This document shows positions 1-12,726 of a stretch of 64,000 bases of DNA, one piece after another. Source of the DNA: Apostichopus japonicus (lineage: Eukaryota > Echinodermata > Holothuroidea > Aspidochirotida > Stichopodidae); contig NC_092561.1 of NCBI RefSeq assembly GCF_037975245.1, forward strand, positions 21,588,201 to 21,652,200, read 5' to 3'. The notes under the pieces are model-generated. The model was not told the DNA's origin. It worked only from the letters and a program-made list of their open reading frames with translations, and searched no databases. The translations under genes and the position numbers were made by a program. How positions within the stretch are numbered: the stretch's first letter is position 1; each line of letters begins with the position of its first letter.

Positions 1-3000
1 TTCTATAAGCTGGTGTTTATCCCAAGCAGGAGTCTACAAGAGAAAATTGCAAGTGCAATGGAAAAACTACATTTTCATGCTACATCTGCAGATGACAGTG
101 TATAATGAACATGTTGTTCATACACTGTCATTGCTTCATTTTAAATAAGTTTTGACCTTGTATAATCATTATAAGAAATGGAAATACTGAGGAGTAATTT
201 TGTACAAAACCAAGACTACATTGCATGTACTGAATTTGGTGCAGAATATTAACTGTTTGAAATTGAATGGTGGACTGGATGACAATTTCTGTAGTTTTCA
301 ATTGAAGGCTCACAAGCTCAATATATGGTTTATCAGGGCAGCAACAAGGAATAAGTGTTTGCTTTCATCAACTAAGGTCCTATCAATGTTTTTTGAGTGC
401 GAGTGCGAGACTGACAGAGACAGGAATGCCAGCTGACAGTATGCGTATAATGTGATAATGTCAAGTGTATTTACTGCTTTGGCTTATGCATGAAAGGTAA
501 AACAACTTCTTGCTCACCCATGATGGGCAATTTACTGTAAAGCCAGGGACCGTATAGAGGGGGTGCTTGAGCCCCCCCTCCCCCACTTTTTTGCTATGGT
601 AATTTTGGGTTCCTTGTCACCAATAAGTGGGCCGTTATTTTTCTTAAACAATTGATAGAAGTATGTTGTGAAACCACCGGGCCAATCCATGATTAGTCCC
701 CGCCCCTCCCCCACTTTTTCTTCACGGTCCCTGAAAGCATGGTAAATACTATTTATCTGTTTATTTTAAACTCTGTATGCGTACCAAAAGCAGTATCTGT
801 TTAGAATACAGCCTGTACAGAATACAACTGATAACAGCTAGCAAACACTTAAAGGTAGTCTGTATAGGCCCCAAATCATAGCACGCGATAGTTGCTAGAA
901 GTTTTCAAAAAGTACTTTCCCGTAGGTCTTTACTCTCCAAATTTTTCTCAGACATTGAAAAGGAACACACAACATGATTGAATGTGCCAAAGGAGGTAAA
1001 TGTGAGGTAAAAATATTTAGGGCCAATACAGCCTAATATTAAGTGGCAAAAACATCACTGATTGACATGAAGGTACCATTTTACCTTTATTCTGGATATA
1101 ATTTCAAGAGCATAATCCATTGAGCTTCAGCTTCATGCAAAATATGAAAGATGTCATACTCAAAATCATTACTTTCTAAGGAAGTATTTGGGTCCTGATT
1201 ATTTGGTGGGGGTAAGCTTGTTCATACAAAGATTGTCAAACAATCTACCAAATTATGTATAAAATTATCACATGAGCCATACTTTATCAATATATGAAAC
1301 AATGATGTATTTAGACTAATGTGACTCTTTTTATCCGTACTTGAGTATCAAATGCCCCTAAACATTCCATAAACAGTAACTGGCATAAATCCATTTTCCA
1401 GCTTATGATAGACTGTAAGACTAGTATATTTTATATAGATCAACCAAAATGATCAATATGCATATATATATATATGCATATGATCATACAGCAATATAAT
1501 AACCTTCTCGGGATACTGGATATTAAAAATGAAATGTGCCATGAAGAAGAGACGTAGCCCGGACGAGAATGACTTAGGAAACAATGCTGACTGTCCATCG
1601 ATCGTTAGGGACAGTTTACTTGTGGTTTTGTTCAAAGTACTCATTTGACGCAACGGAAATTGACCCCGTTGAAAAGTTTAGTGTAATGACGTAATAAGTG
1701 GGGTTCTGAGGGTTTATGACCTCACACTGCGTCCTTTTTTCGTTCATTACACAGAAACAAGGAGACGGTCACGTGGTTCCAGGAATATCAGGGCCGCCAA
1801 TTAAGCGACCTTCGTTAAATATTTCAGAACATATTCCATTCCATTTCATCTTAAGCTCTAAAATTCTGCTCTTTTCCAAGAGGGGGGGGGGGGGGAGCAC
1901 AAGACCCTCAGCACCAGCAATGTTGGAATAAGATGAAGGCTAATCCTCCGTGGGGCAATTATTCTGTTAGCATTCTCCAGCTACTATAGTTAACCAGCTA
2001 TTTACATCCTCTTTCTTGCATAACTAAAGTACTCACACAACAAAGATACATGCACACACACAAAAATAAAATAGGCATGTTTAATAACATTGAAAAAAAA
2101 AACTGTAGGAAATCACGTGTCTGATTTAATGTTTGAAGGTCAAGTTTGAATATTGAATATGACACAATGTTCTGTCATCTAGTCTTATAATATCTCGAAA
2201 CAAGATGGAGGGTCAGAACATAATAAGGAAGTTAACTGATACCGGTTTGCAAGCTATCGGAAACAAAGGCAAGATTATTAACAAGCAAATGATTGTTCCA
2301 TTATCTTTTACTCATCCCCCGGTTTATCAGGAGCGACAACCTGGAAGCCCAAATAAGGGGCCTCCAAAGTTTCTATTGCGATACAATCTTTATAAAGTGG
2401 TTATACTGAGAAGGAAAATGAGTCCACAGAAAAATTTCAAACGATTTAAATGTTTCTGTATCAATGGTGGCATATTTAGGTAAAATTAAATCCAGCCCTG
2501 CCCTCCATGATCACTTATTACATACAATTACGTATTAACATTGTATTGGTCTTGTAACCGGAAAAAACTTTCTTGACCTAAATAATACAAGATTATTGAT
2601 TACAAATTTTTAGATCTTGAAAGCCTTGAATATTGAAGTTTATTCATGGAAAGGTGAGGCGAATTCCTGAGTTTAACAAGTCTTAGATGATATTTACTTA
2701 CTGCGAGCGAGGAGTGTAAGATACAGTTAGCAATCTAAATCAAACAGCCGTGGATTATCTTATCTATGTTTGTTATTTCAGAGTACCGGTTTCTCAGAAA
2801 TAAATGGAATAAAATAAATAAAATAGGTTAAATGTTTCTGTATATCAATGGTGGCATATTAAGGTAAAATTAAATCCAGATCTGCCTTCCATGATCAATT
2901 ATAACAAACCATCGCTGAGTTATTGAAATTTCTATAAATTCTCTTTAAGCCCACCACATCATTAATGATGAAACTATATTTTAGTGTTGCTGTATACGTT

Positions 3001-3426
3001 TCTTCTACACGCTATGTATATGAATCCTATCCAATTAGTTAGATACTGATCCAAGATACCGCTTTAGGTTTGCCAGCCTTATAAGCATATATTGGATCAC
3101 ATCAATTAAGGTGTTTACCAGAAAGTCAAATCAGTTACTATAGTGATTCCTTGCCAATATGAAAAGCAACTTTGGATACAAAATTTACCAAAATTTTGTA
3201 TTAATTGCTGTTTGTTTATATTTCTGCATTAAACTCGTCGCTATAAGACGAATTAGAATATTCAGACAGAAATCCATAGCGATCACTATTTGTGTTGCAA
3301 TACGTTCCATCATTAAAATATTCAAAGCTAACTTTCTGTGGACTTATTTTCCTCTTTTTTTTTCTCAGTATATATGTCACGGACATGACCCAATGCAATT
3401 ACCTCCCGTGTTCAACCCTAATACCT
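1..3426. other. Non-coding stretch, no gene recognised
   Basis: AT-rich sequence with only short open frames (under 100 codons), none of which resembles a known protein or shows a convincing exon. Things visible in it are a MITE (544-733, listed separately), an AT-rich near-palindrome at 1449-1487, a run of about 14 G at 1881-1895, and a roughly 70-bp direct repeat (about 2448-2516 and 2829-2900). A frame at 3159-3434 starts with a hydrophobic stretch, but it has no recognisable domain and I do not call it a gene. Confidence 0.6.
544..733. mobile_element. Short non-autonomous DNA transposon (hAT-like MITE)
   Basis: The element begins CAGGGACCGT and ends ACGGTCCCTG, a perfect 10-bp terminal inverted repeat. 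It is 190 bp long and has C-rich blocks (CCCCTCCCCCAC) near both ends. A 5-bp direct repeat, AAAGC, flanks it (539-543 and 734-738). CAGGG termini are common in hAT elements, but those usually make 8-bp target duplications, so the superfamily is tentative. Confidence 0.65.
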
Positions 3427-4361
3427 ATATTTGAATAATTTATAATTCATTGGATTTCTTTATAAGGCTTAAAAATATGGATATCCAATAGTAGTGATTC
3501 CGAGTCAGACTATTATGTGAACAATTAATGTGACACTGTCAACATGATAATTCATTTCATTTTGCATCTAAAGACAGTTGACCTTTAGATAACAATAGTT
3601 CTGAAACTCACAAATGTGAATCTGCACACTAACGAAGTTCTCTTCAGCTTTGTTTTTTTTTAAAAGATTGTCACACTTTGACCCTTCGTGACGTTAAAAA
3701 AAATCCCAGACACTTGACTTCGAAGAAAAACTGCAGGTTTCGTGTATTCAGTATTAAGGTGTATTTACATATAACGTATGAATTTATCGAGGCTCTACTT
3801 TCCTAGCTATTGTAGTAACAAACTTGCCAGAGTTCAGTAGGGTGTTACTTAGTAACAATGTGGATCAATATGCCAAACATGAGCCCATGCAAACGTCGCT
3901 TTGGGGTCATAGTGTTTGCAAGACGTTGACTTCAACTGACATTCGATTGTTACAGATAGGGTTATCCTGTTCGCTCACGTGGAACCACACACATAACATG
4001 TACTTAAACCAACGTGTGCATATTTTGAGTTATATTCTTTACAAGCCAAGGTGTCATGACCACACGCATCTATGCTGACACATGCACACGGAATTACCAA
4101 CGCATAGATTCCAAATTGCCCTTGGCAGAGGAATGGTAAGCTGGTGGTCGCGTGTGTGGTTAGGAGTTTGGTTTGGAGTTGAAGAGGGAAAGGACAGAAT
4201 GAAGACACAATGAGTAATTGTGAAATGATGATACAAATGTTAGATCGTTGGACATTACTTTTAGTGGATCATCACATTATCTGCCAACTTTGGTGGGCTT
4301 TAAAACGGAGAATAAAGTACAAAAAACAGATGCTCATCACATTATTATATCATGTTCTATA
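3427..4361. repeat. Dispersed ~930-bp repeat, copy A
   Basis: This block is nearly identical to 28142-29091 in the same orientation, about 24.7 kb away. The copies begin at a shared TTTGAATAATTTATAATTC and end after ATCATGTTCTAT. No inverted or direct terminal repeats are visible and no protein is recognisable. In copy A the next base begins a CAGGGGCGTAGCC terminus of a hAT-type element. It could be an uncharacterised transposon or a segmental duplication. Confidence 0.75.
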
Positions 4362-5064
4362 CAGGGGCGTAGCCAGTATGTAGCACTGTAGGCCCGGGCC
4401 TACACGTTTTAGCCAGTATGTAGCACTGTAGGCCCGGGCCTACACTTTTTTGGCCAAGTTATCTTTTTTTTAAACACCCATAATTCAAATCCATAAGCTT
4501 GCTGGACGAGTTTAAGAGTCTAGACATGAAAAACTATTGAAATGAACGAAGCAAGAATATGGCTAAATTAGGTGACCTATTCTTCTGTCATCTAGGCTGT
4601 CATTTCTATCGCGTACCGTTTCATTCAACACTCTACCCGCCGAAGAAAAGCTAGGATCCGATCTTGTCGGGTTTTTTTTAAATCTAGATTAGAACCCATT
4701 TACGCAGATAATTTTTCAGTTGAGAAACATTCCACAGTCAAATAAGCCTATCGTTGATTTACAGGCTTGATAGAGATGCAGCCTTTTGTTGCCTGTTGTT
4801 GTCACGATCGCCGTTCCAAGTTCCAAAACAGCCTTTGCGATACCAGCTTCTCTTGGGTACATTCACGATGTCCTACATCGGCGTCATTTTTATCAAATTG
4901 TGAATACTAACCCTCACTAGGGTTGAGCCTACATTTCATCTGACGATTTTAAAAATTGTCCAAAAAATAAAACAGCAATTCTTAAAAGGCAGATAAGCAA
5001 GGGGGGAAATTAGCAAGTACCAAATTAGAAATTTTATGATGGGCACTGTTCAGGAAATTGCAGG
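4362..5064 (+). mobile_element. hAT-type element, left end and degraded interior
   Basis: The sequence starts CAGGGGCGTAGCC, the terminus seen on other hAT-type elements here (15277 and, as CAGGCGCGTAGCC, 62775). A 38-bp direct duplication follows (two copies between 4369 and 4446). The interior leads into transposase remnants from 5065. No matching right terminus was found, so the element is probably truncated or interrupted. Confidence 0.5.
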
Positions 5065-6325
5065 AAACTTAGAACCCTCTGTGAAACTAGATGGAGCAGT
5101 CGAACTGATGCATTGTTCACTTTTAAATCATCTTTGACGTCGTTGTTGATGCTTTGGCCGAACTAGAGCTAAATAGTGATTCTAAAGCTCGTGCCTTCTG
5201 TTGCTCAATCCTGAAGTTCGAATTTATTGTTGCGTTAGTTGCAGCGGAGAGCATTCTACAGTACGTTGTTCCGTGATCAAAAATGCTACTACCAGAGGCG
5301 GAGCGTCTATACAGTCAAAGGGGGGGGGGGGAATGCCCCCCCCCCCACTTTTTACTTATTCGCGATTATTGACTTTTTTATTACGCTCTCATCTACCTGT
5401 TGACATTTGTCACATTTGGTTGGTGTAATTTTCTGAAATGGCGATGACACTTATTTATTTTTCGTTTATCTGCAAATTAGCAAGGCCCGGAAAGGGTCAT
5501 TTCCGGCGATCTAGGGAGTATCTTTACTCACAAAATTTCTGCACGCTCCGCACCAACCTGTGATGGCGCTCCGCTTAGATGATGTCGAAAGCGCCCCTGC
5601 AGAATATTCTCCCCCCCCCCCCCTGATCAATACCCCCTAGGTCCGCAACTGCTTCTAACACTATGGTGATTGCCATTATGCATATTTAAATTAAAAAAAA
5701 ATCATAATGTATATCCAAAAATGCATTGCTATATTACATTGTGACTTCTTTATATGCAGAAGCCATTTATAGCCTACTATGAATAATGAGTATAGTTTTA
5801 ATATCCCATAACCTACCCCATCTATTCGTATTTTGACATATTTCATTTGCTTTCATGCATGTATCGATCGCGTGTGCAGGGACTTTATAATGATTTCACC
5901 TCATTTTGTCTCCAAAGAAAACTTGTTCCTTGTTTCCCAATTTGCACATGTTGGATATTGCAGTGATATATAGTATGCATTTTTTCCCTGAGGGTTGGGG
6001 GGGGGGGGCCTTTGATGGAGTGATGTGTATACGCAAAAAAGATACTATAATAAGAGTTATAAAGGGTACTAAATATCAGGCTGCATCAGTCCAATCGAAT
6101 TTCTGCAAAGTGCCCTTCGACGTCGGTGCCCCCCAGATTAAAAGTACTTCCGCCGCCCTTGCTTTCAGCGCAATGCGCAGAATAAAAAACTGCCTCCGTT
6201 CTACAATGAATGAAGAGAGACTCAGCGGTTTGGCACTCATGCACATCAACAGAGACTTTGCAATGGACGTTGATTCTGTGCTGAAGAAATTTGCATTAGA
6301 TGGCAATCGTCGGATAGCTCTCGCT
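5065..6325 (+). pseudogene. Decayed hAT-family transposase (ZMYM1-like, C-terminal dimerisation domain)
   Basis: Three transposase-like segments lie in order but in different frames. At 5065-5131 a frame reads KLRTLCETRWSSRTDALFTF, the conserved LCxTRWxSR block that precedes the dimerisation region in hAT proteins of the ZMYM1/TTF-zinc-finger group. At 5133-5270, after a frameshift, comes FDVVVDALAEL followed by SDSKARAFCCSILKFEFIV. At 6137-6325 comes the terminal hAT dimerisation helix, with FSAMRRIKNCLRSTMNEERL and SGLALMHINRD. The parts between are missing or replaced by repeat sequence, including a small-element module at 5485-5600 and long C runs. It encodes no working enzyme. Confidence 0.75.
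5470..5640 (+). repeat. Copy of a MITE internal module (TTTCCGGCGATCT ... GGCGCTCCGCTTAGAT)
   Basis: A block with TTTCCGGCGATCTAGGGAGT, then ACGCTCCGCACCAACC and GGCGCTCCGCTTAGAT, recurs in part or whole at 6600-6680, 27968-28060 and, inverted, 62840-62930. It appears to be an insertion inside the decayed hAT transposase. Clean termini are not visible here. Confidence 0.5.
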
Positions 6326-7059
6326 TTCTCTTATTATGATAACTTAAACATTTACTTGCCACAGTTGTATCAAAGACAATTACTGGCTATAGTTGTATCA
6401 AAGACATTTCTGGCCTATCTTTGTATCTACAAGTATCAGAAGTTGAAAAGTAAGACTACTCTGTACATGTACCTTGCTAATTTTAAATACATTTTGTAGA
6501 ATTGAATTACGTCCTTTTTTAAATTGTTTGTTTTTGGGGTTTAAAAGTGATATTGAATGAGGTGTCTCAAGTTAGCAAGAGGCCAGGGAACCAGAGTGAA
6601 CACTCGGGAAGGGCCGTTTCCGGCCATCTGGGGGGTTTGTAAAACCAAAAATTTTCTTGTACGCTTTGCACATATTTGGAACAATAACAACCACTTCAAT
6701 GGTACTTTCAGGTTTTATGGGTAACGCTGAGTAACGCATGAATAGGTCTTTACACTTGGTAAGGTGCGTTTGTTTTTCTATCTGACCGAGGACTTGAACA
6801 AAAGAATTCCAGGTCCTCGGTTGTGATTTCCAAAGAATCACCACGTCCTCAGAAGTATTCTATTGTATGGGGTATTGTTAAGGTTAGGGTACGTGGATTT
6901 GAACAAAGGAAAATACAATGGGGACCTCGGTCTGAATGTAATACAAACATGTGTGGGTGTGTGTGTGTGACGCCTGGCTTGTAAACACGGTATCTCAAGT
7001 AGGGAAGCTTGGACCAATCTAATATTTGGTGTATATGAGTACCACATTGAGTAGATGTG
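6326..7059. repeat. Repeat-derived stretch without a gene
   Basis: Contains another partial copy of the MITE module (GGGCCGTTTCCGGCCATCTG, about 6606-6625). A roughly 95-bp block at 6674-6769 is nearly identical to 29322-29418, which lies next to the duplicated 3' part of CIP2A. No exon or recognisable protein was seen. Confidence 0.55.
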
Positions 7060-8450
7060 CCCTATTTTTTTTGGTGCCAGTGAAGGTCACCAAAGGTCAG
7101 TTAGAGGCCAAAAACCAAAATATTAAAACAAGCAATAACTCCCATTGACAGGGTCCGACATGGTTGATATTTTGGGATTAGTTGTGAATGGGGTAAGGGA
7201 TCATTTCAAAACATAACGGTCATGTGATCCAAGGTCAACAAAGGTCAATCAGGGGTCAAAAACTAGTATTTTTGCAGTAACTTGAGAACCAAATGTCCGT
7301 CAAGGTTGGGAGTTACGCTATTGTAATCCAGGAAGCGACCCGCATCTAGGTGACCTTTGACCTCAGGTTGACCTCCGGTGACCATTATCAGTTTTTTGGT
7401 TCTTTGAATTTTCGTGGCCATAATCGGATCTCAAAGGTACCTTCCGATCAAAATGGTCCATAGTTGACCCCTGTGCGACCTTCGTGTGCGAAGTTATCAG
7501 AGGTCAATTTTTTTTTGTTTTTTAATAAATACAGTTAAGATGGTCGCACAGACTTGTCATGTTGTTTTTTGGAATCAGCGTGTCAAACTACATCTGACCG
7601 CGCGGTCAAAAGGTCAAAGGTCAAATCTTGAAAAATATGCTCATTTTAGGAGATACGGTGCAAAACAAAAAAAAGTTTGTCAATATGTTGATATATGATA
7701 GAGCTCTTTGTGCTATACATAGGAAACCAACTCCCGCTTCAATCGGACACCCAGTTCTCAAGTTATGAGAGGCCAAAGGTTGGTTTTGATACCTTTCTAG
7801 CAAACAAACTTTAGGACAGAGTGCACCTCATCAAGAGAAACATTTTTGATAAAAACCTTCAGGTCATCCAAGGTCATTCAAGGTTAATTATGTGCAAAAA
7901 ACTGCCAGCTTATGCTAATTTTTGCAACAACTTCTAGTCACGAAGTCTCACATGGCTGGTATATTAGGACAAGTTGTGAATAAAGTAGGGGTACATTTTC
8001 CAAAATATCAGTGATGTGATCCAAGGTCCCCAAAGGTCATTTATGGGTCAAAATGTGTTTTTTTCTCAATAACTTGTGAAACTACCACTGACAGGGTCCG
8101 ACATGGTTGATATTTTGGGACTAGTTGTGAATGGGGTAAAGGGTCGTTTCCAAACATAACGGTTATATGATGCAAGGTCAAAAAAGGTCAATTAGGGGTC
8201 AAAAACTAGTATTTTTGCAATAACTTTGAGAACCAAATATCCATCAAGGTTGGGAGTTACGCTATTGTAATACAATAGTCGACCTACATTTGGGTGACCT
8301 TTGACCTCAGGTTGATCTCCAGTGACCTGTATTAGCTTCTTTCAAGTTGATTCTTTGAAGTTTCGTGGGCATATTCCAATCTAAATTGTCCATAAGTGGA
8401 CTCCTCTGCAACCTTAATATGCGAAGTTATTAGAGATTTGGTTTGGTTTT
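7060..8450. repeat. Ancient, diverged internal repeat rich in AGGTCA motifs
   Basis: Blocks of about 160-270 bp recur with moderate divergence: 7138-7400 resembles 8070-8360, and 7915-8060 is a weaker third copy. Each has CAAGGTCA...AAAGGTCA pairs, the phrase GACAGGGTCCGACATGG and the reverse motif TGACCTTTGACCTCAGGTTG. No reading frame is conserved. This is probably the remains of a high-copy transposon whose type I cannot name. Confidence 0.6.
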
Positions 8451-9475
8451 GTAATACTTGGTGTGTTGATTCATAACATTGAGTACAAGAACTCTATTGT
8501 TTTTGATGGAGGTGTGTATAACCACGTACAGTAGACTGACCTGTGTTAGCATGTCATAGTGTTATTGTAACAGCTAGTTCTGGTTATACTAACAAGCAGA
8601 AGTCTATTTTCTGTATCGTATAGATTTGATGCTCTAAGTTGCGCCAACTCAAAATTTGGACGATGGACAGGGGTCATTCGTTACATTTCGTGAGCATTTT
8701 GGGTTTTATTTGTGTCAAATTGTCCAAATTGTAGATTTGGTCGACAAGCCCGATACCAAATGCACTGATTATACCATTACCTTAAGATGGAAAATTCTAT
8801 GCAAACTAGTTAAGTTGAAGATAATGTATGGTAAAGAGAGATATACTCTGCGTTCCGATAATTAGGTTACTCCTTTTCCCTCTCTGCTGTTCATTGTTTT
8901 AGTTAGCAACACCCCCCTTTACCTTTTTACAGTTGAGAATGAGTCGTTATGATCCACGGTGGTTTTGGCAGAGGAAAACAAACAAAGTTGGTATAGATTA
9001 ATAATGGGTAACCACATATGGTGTATTGTTGTTAACGGTGTATTTGGCTTCTTTAACAAAAGATGAAAAGATTACCAAAATTGAAATATATCTGAACAAA
9101 GCATGTACAGTACGTAAGCGTATAGGGCTGTTGGTATTGTGTGGGAAAAGGAGGTAAAATAGTTCCGACCGCAAGCTTATTATTTCATTGTGTCTTTGAG
9201 CTCTTTGTTTTCTATGCGTTTTATAAAAGGCTATTAAAATTTGGCCTATTTATTATGAAGTAAATTTAATGGAAACCCCGCGAACATAATGTATATTCGA
9301 GGTTGAGCAAACTTTTTTAGGAAGGCACTTAATGTGATGGTAGATTTGGTGTTGTTAAAATATGTAGAAATTTTACATGGGGATCACAAATATGAGGAAC
9401 CAGAAATGGTAACCCTACGTTCATTTATCTTTCCATTTTTCTACTTCATACCGTATATAAAGGAACATGACCTAA
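8451..9475. other. Non-coding stretch, nothing recognised
   Basis: AT-rich sequence with no open frame resembling a known protein, no clear splice-bounded exon and no obvious repeat structure. It separates the AGGTCA-rich repeat from the 165-bp satellite. Confidence 0.5.
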
Positions 9476-12118
9476 TATATTATACCTTAACTGCCTATCG
9501 ATGTGACTATATATTACCTCTTAACATTACCTTAGACTACCTAATATGTTACTATATGGTACAACTTACCTATAGGTATACATCTGACGATATATATAAA
9601 TCTACTAAACCTGTACTATTGTTATCTACCATGGCGGGGTACATTCGTCGTTTTGTTTTTATAGGATGTGACTATAAATTACCTTTTTACATTACCTTAG
9701 ACTACCTTATATGGCACTCTATGGTACAACTTACCTATAGGTATACATCTGAAGATATATATAAATCTACTAAACCTGTACTATTGTTATCTACCATGGC
9801 GGGGTACATCGTTTGTTTTTATATAGGATGTGACTATAAATTACCTTTTTACATAACCTTTGACTACCTTATATGGCACTCTATGGTACAACTTACCTAT
9901 AGGTATACATCTGAAGATATATATAAATCTACTAAACCTGTACTATTGTTATCTACCATGGCGGGGTACATTCGTCGTTTTGTTTTTATAGGATGTGACT
10001 ATAAATTACCTTTTTACATTACCTTAGACTACCTAATATGTTACTCTATGGGTACAACTTACCTATAGGTATACATCTGACGATATATATAAATCTACTA
10101 AACCTGTACTATTGTTATCTACCATGGCGGGGTACATTCGTCGTTTTGTTTTTATAGGATGTGACTATAAATTACCTTTTTACATTACCTTAGACTACCT
10201 AATATGTTACTCTATGGGTACAACTTACCTATAGGTATACATCTGACGATATATATAAATCTACTAAACCTGTACTATTGTTATCTACCATGGCGGGGTA
10301 CATTCGTTTGTTTTTATAGGATGTGACTATAAATTACCTTTTAACATTACCTTAGACTTCCTTATACGGTACTCTATGGTACAACCTACCTATAGGGGTA
10401 TATCTGACGATATATATAAATCTACTAAACCTGTACTATTGTTATCTACCATGGCGGGGTACATTCGTTTGTTTTTATATAGGATGTGACTATAAATTAC
10501 CTTTTTACATTACCTTAGACTACCTTATATGGCACTCTATGGTACAAGTTACCTATAGGTATACATCTGAAGATATATATAAATCTACTAAACCTGTACT
10601 ATTGTTATCTACCATGGCGGGGTACATTCGTCGTTTTGTTTTTATAGGATGTGACTATAAATTACCTTTTTACATTACCTTAGACTACCTAATATGTTAC
10701 TCTATGGGTACAACTTACCTATAGGTATACATCTGACGATATATATAAATCTACTAAACCTGTACTATTGTTATCTACCATGGCGGGGTACATTCGTCGT
10801 TTTGTTTTTATAGGATGTGACTATAAATTACCTTTTTACATAACCTTAGACTACCTTATATGGCACTCTATGGTACAACTTACCTATAGGTATACATCTG
10901 ACGATATATATAAATCTACTAAACCTGTACTATTGTTATCTACCATGGCGGGGTACATTTGTTTGTTTTTATATAGGATGTGACTATAAATTACCTTTTT
11001 ACATAACCTTTGACTACCTTTTATGGCACTCTATGGTACAAGTTACCTATAGGTATACATCTGACGATATATATAAATCTACTAAACCTGTACTATTGTT
11101 ATCTACCATGGCGGGGTACATTCGTCGTTTTGTTTTTATAGGATGTGACTATAAATTACCTTTTTGCATTACCTTAGACTACCTTATATGGCACTCTATG
11201 GTACAACTTACCTATAGGTATACATCTGAAGTTATATATAAATCTACTAAACCTGTACTATTGTTATCTACCATGGCGGGGTACATTCGTCGTTTTGTTT
11301 TTATAGGATGTGACTATAAATTACCTTTTTACATTACCTTAGACTACCTAATATGTTACTCTATGGGTACAACTTACCTATAGGTATACATCTGACGATA
11401 TATATAAATCTACTAAACCTGTACTATTGTTATCTACCATGGCGGGGTACATTCGTCGTTTTGTTTTTATAGGATGTGACTATAAATTACCTTTTTACAT
11501 TACCTTAGACTACCTTATATGGCACTCTATGGTACAACTTACCTATAGGTATACATCTGACGATATATATAAATCTACTAAACCTGTACTATTGGTATCT
11601 ACCATGGCGGGGTACATTCGTTTGTTTTTATAGGATGTGACTATAAATTACCTTTTAACATTACCTAAGACTTCCTTATACGGTACTCTATGGTACAACC
11701 TACCTATAGGGGTATATCTGACGATATATATAAATCTACTAAACCTGTACTATTGTTATCTACCATGGCGGGGTACATTCGTTTGTTTTTATAGGATGTG
11801 ACTATTAATTACCTTTTTACATTACCTTAGACTTCCTTATACGGTACTCTATGGTACAACCTACCTATAGGGGTATATCTGACGATATATATAAATCTAC
11901 TAAACCTGTACTATTGTTATCTACCATGGCGGGGTACATTCGTTTGTTTTTATAGGATGTGACTATTAATTACCTTTTTACATTACCTTAGACTTACTTA
12001 TACGGTACTCTATGGTACAACCTACCTATAGGGGTACATCTGAAGATATATAAATCTACTGAACTTGTATGAACTATGGTTATCTACCAGTGTATACATT
12101 CGTTTGTTTCCATAAAGC
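9476..12118 (+). repeat. 165-bp satellite array, about 16 units
   Basis: Tandem units carry GGATGTGACTATAAATTACC, then CTATGGTACAACTTACCTAT, TATATATAAATCTACTAAAC and CTACCATGGCGGGGTACATT. Successive GGATGTGAC starts (9664, 9826, 9991, 10157, 10319, 10482, 10647, 10813 and so on to 11954) give unit lengths of 160-166 bp, mostly 165. The first and last units are the most diverged. Many units have lengths divisible by three, so frames stay open over several units (up to 244 codons from 9334). I treat these as a by-product of the repeat, not a gene. Confidence 0.9.
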
Positions 12119-12726
12119 GCATAGATATGCATAGTACTACTATGTGAAATGCGGCATGATTGCATATCCCGCTGCACCCCATCAGTGACCCTGCCACACC
12201 CCTCCCCTTCCGCTCTCTTTTCAAGAAGTCCATATCATGTTTGAAAGCTGCAAAGTTCAAAACAGAATACGACCAAAAACCTCTGACGCAAAAAAATTAC
12301 AAACACACCATCCTTATGGAAACAAGTGGCTGAAACAAGGGATCATTTTGTATAGATTTACAGATCAATGTTTTCATCGATTGTTAGTTCGCATATCTGA
12401 TATCACAGCTAAAGAACATACAGCATAAATGCCAGGATGTTAATCCTATGAAGCTTGATCTAATAAGATATTTATAGGAATCTTATAAAATTGGTCGAAA
12501 CTTCTTATCTATGTGTTTATCCTTTCTTACACGGGGAACAGCTTCAGCAGCTTCCTGTTCATTATACCAGCAATTGTCGGGATTTTGTTTTGCGCTTCAA
12601 GATAAACTAGAAGTTCGTTTCATTTGTTCCTACTCTGGCATGATACGTGAGTATACATTATAAGAATTAGTTACTGAATTTTACGTGAGATCGGTTAGTA
12701 ATTGGAGACAAAGTATGGGCAGTAGA
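12119..12726. other. Non-coding stretch, nothing recognised
   Basis: Unique-looking sequence between the satellite and the hAT-type element. It ends with GCAGTAGA (12719-12726), the left copy of that element's target-site duplication. No gene was seen. Confidence 0.5.

Noticed and set aside
2205-2483. 92-codon frame starting MEGQNI
   Set aside because: No recognisable domain, no splice context, and part of it belongs to a local direct repeat.
5328-5348. Long G and C runs as regulatory G-quadruplexes
   Set aside because: Such runs recur inside MITE interiors throughout the window and are better explained as transposon sequence.
9334-10068. 244-codon open frame
   Set aside because: It runs through satellite units and is open only because several units are multiples of three. 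No domain, and later units break the frame.
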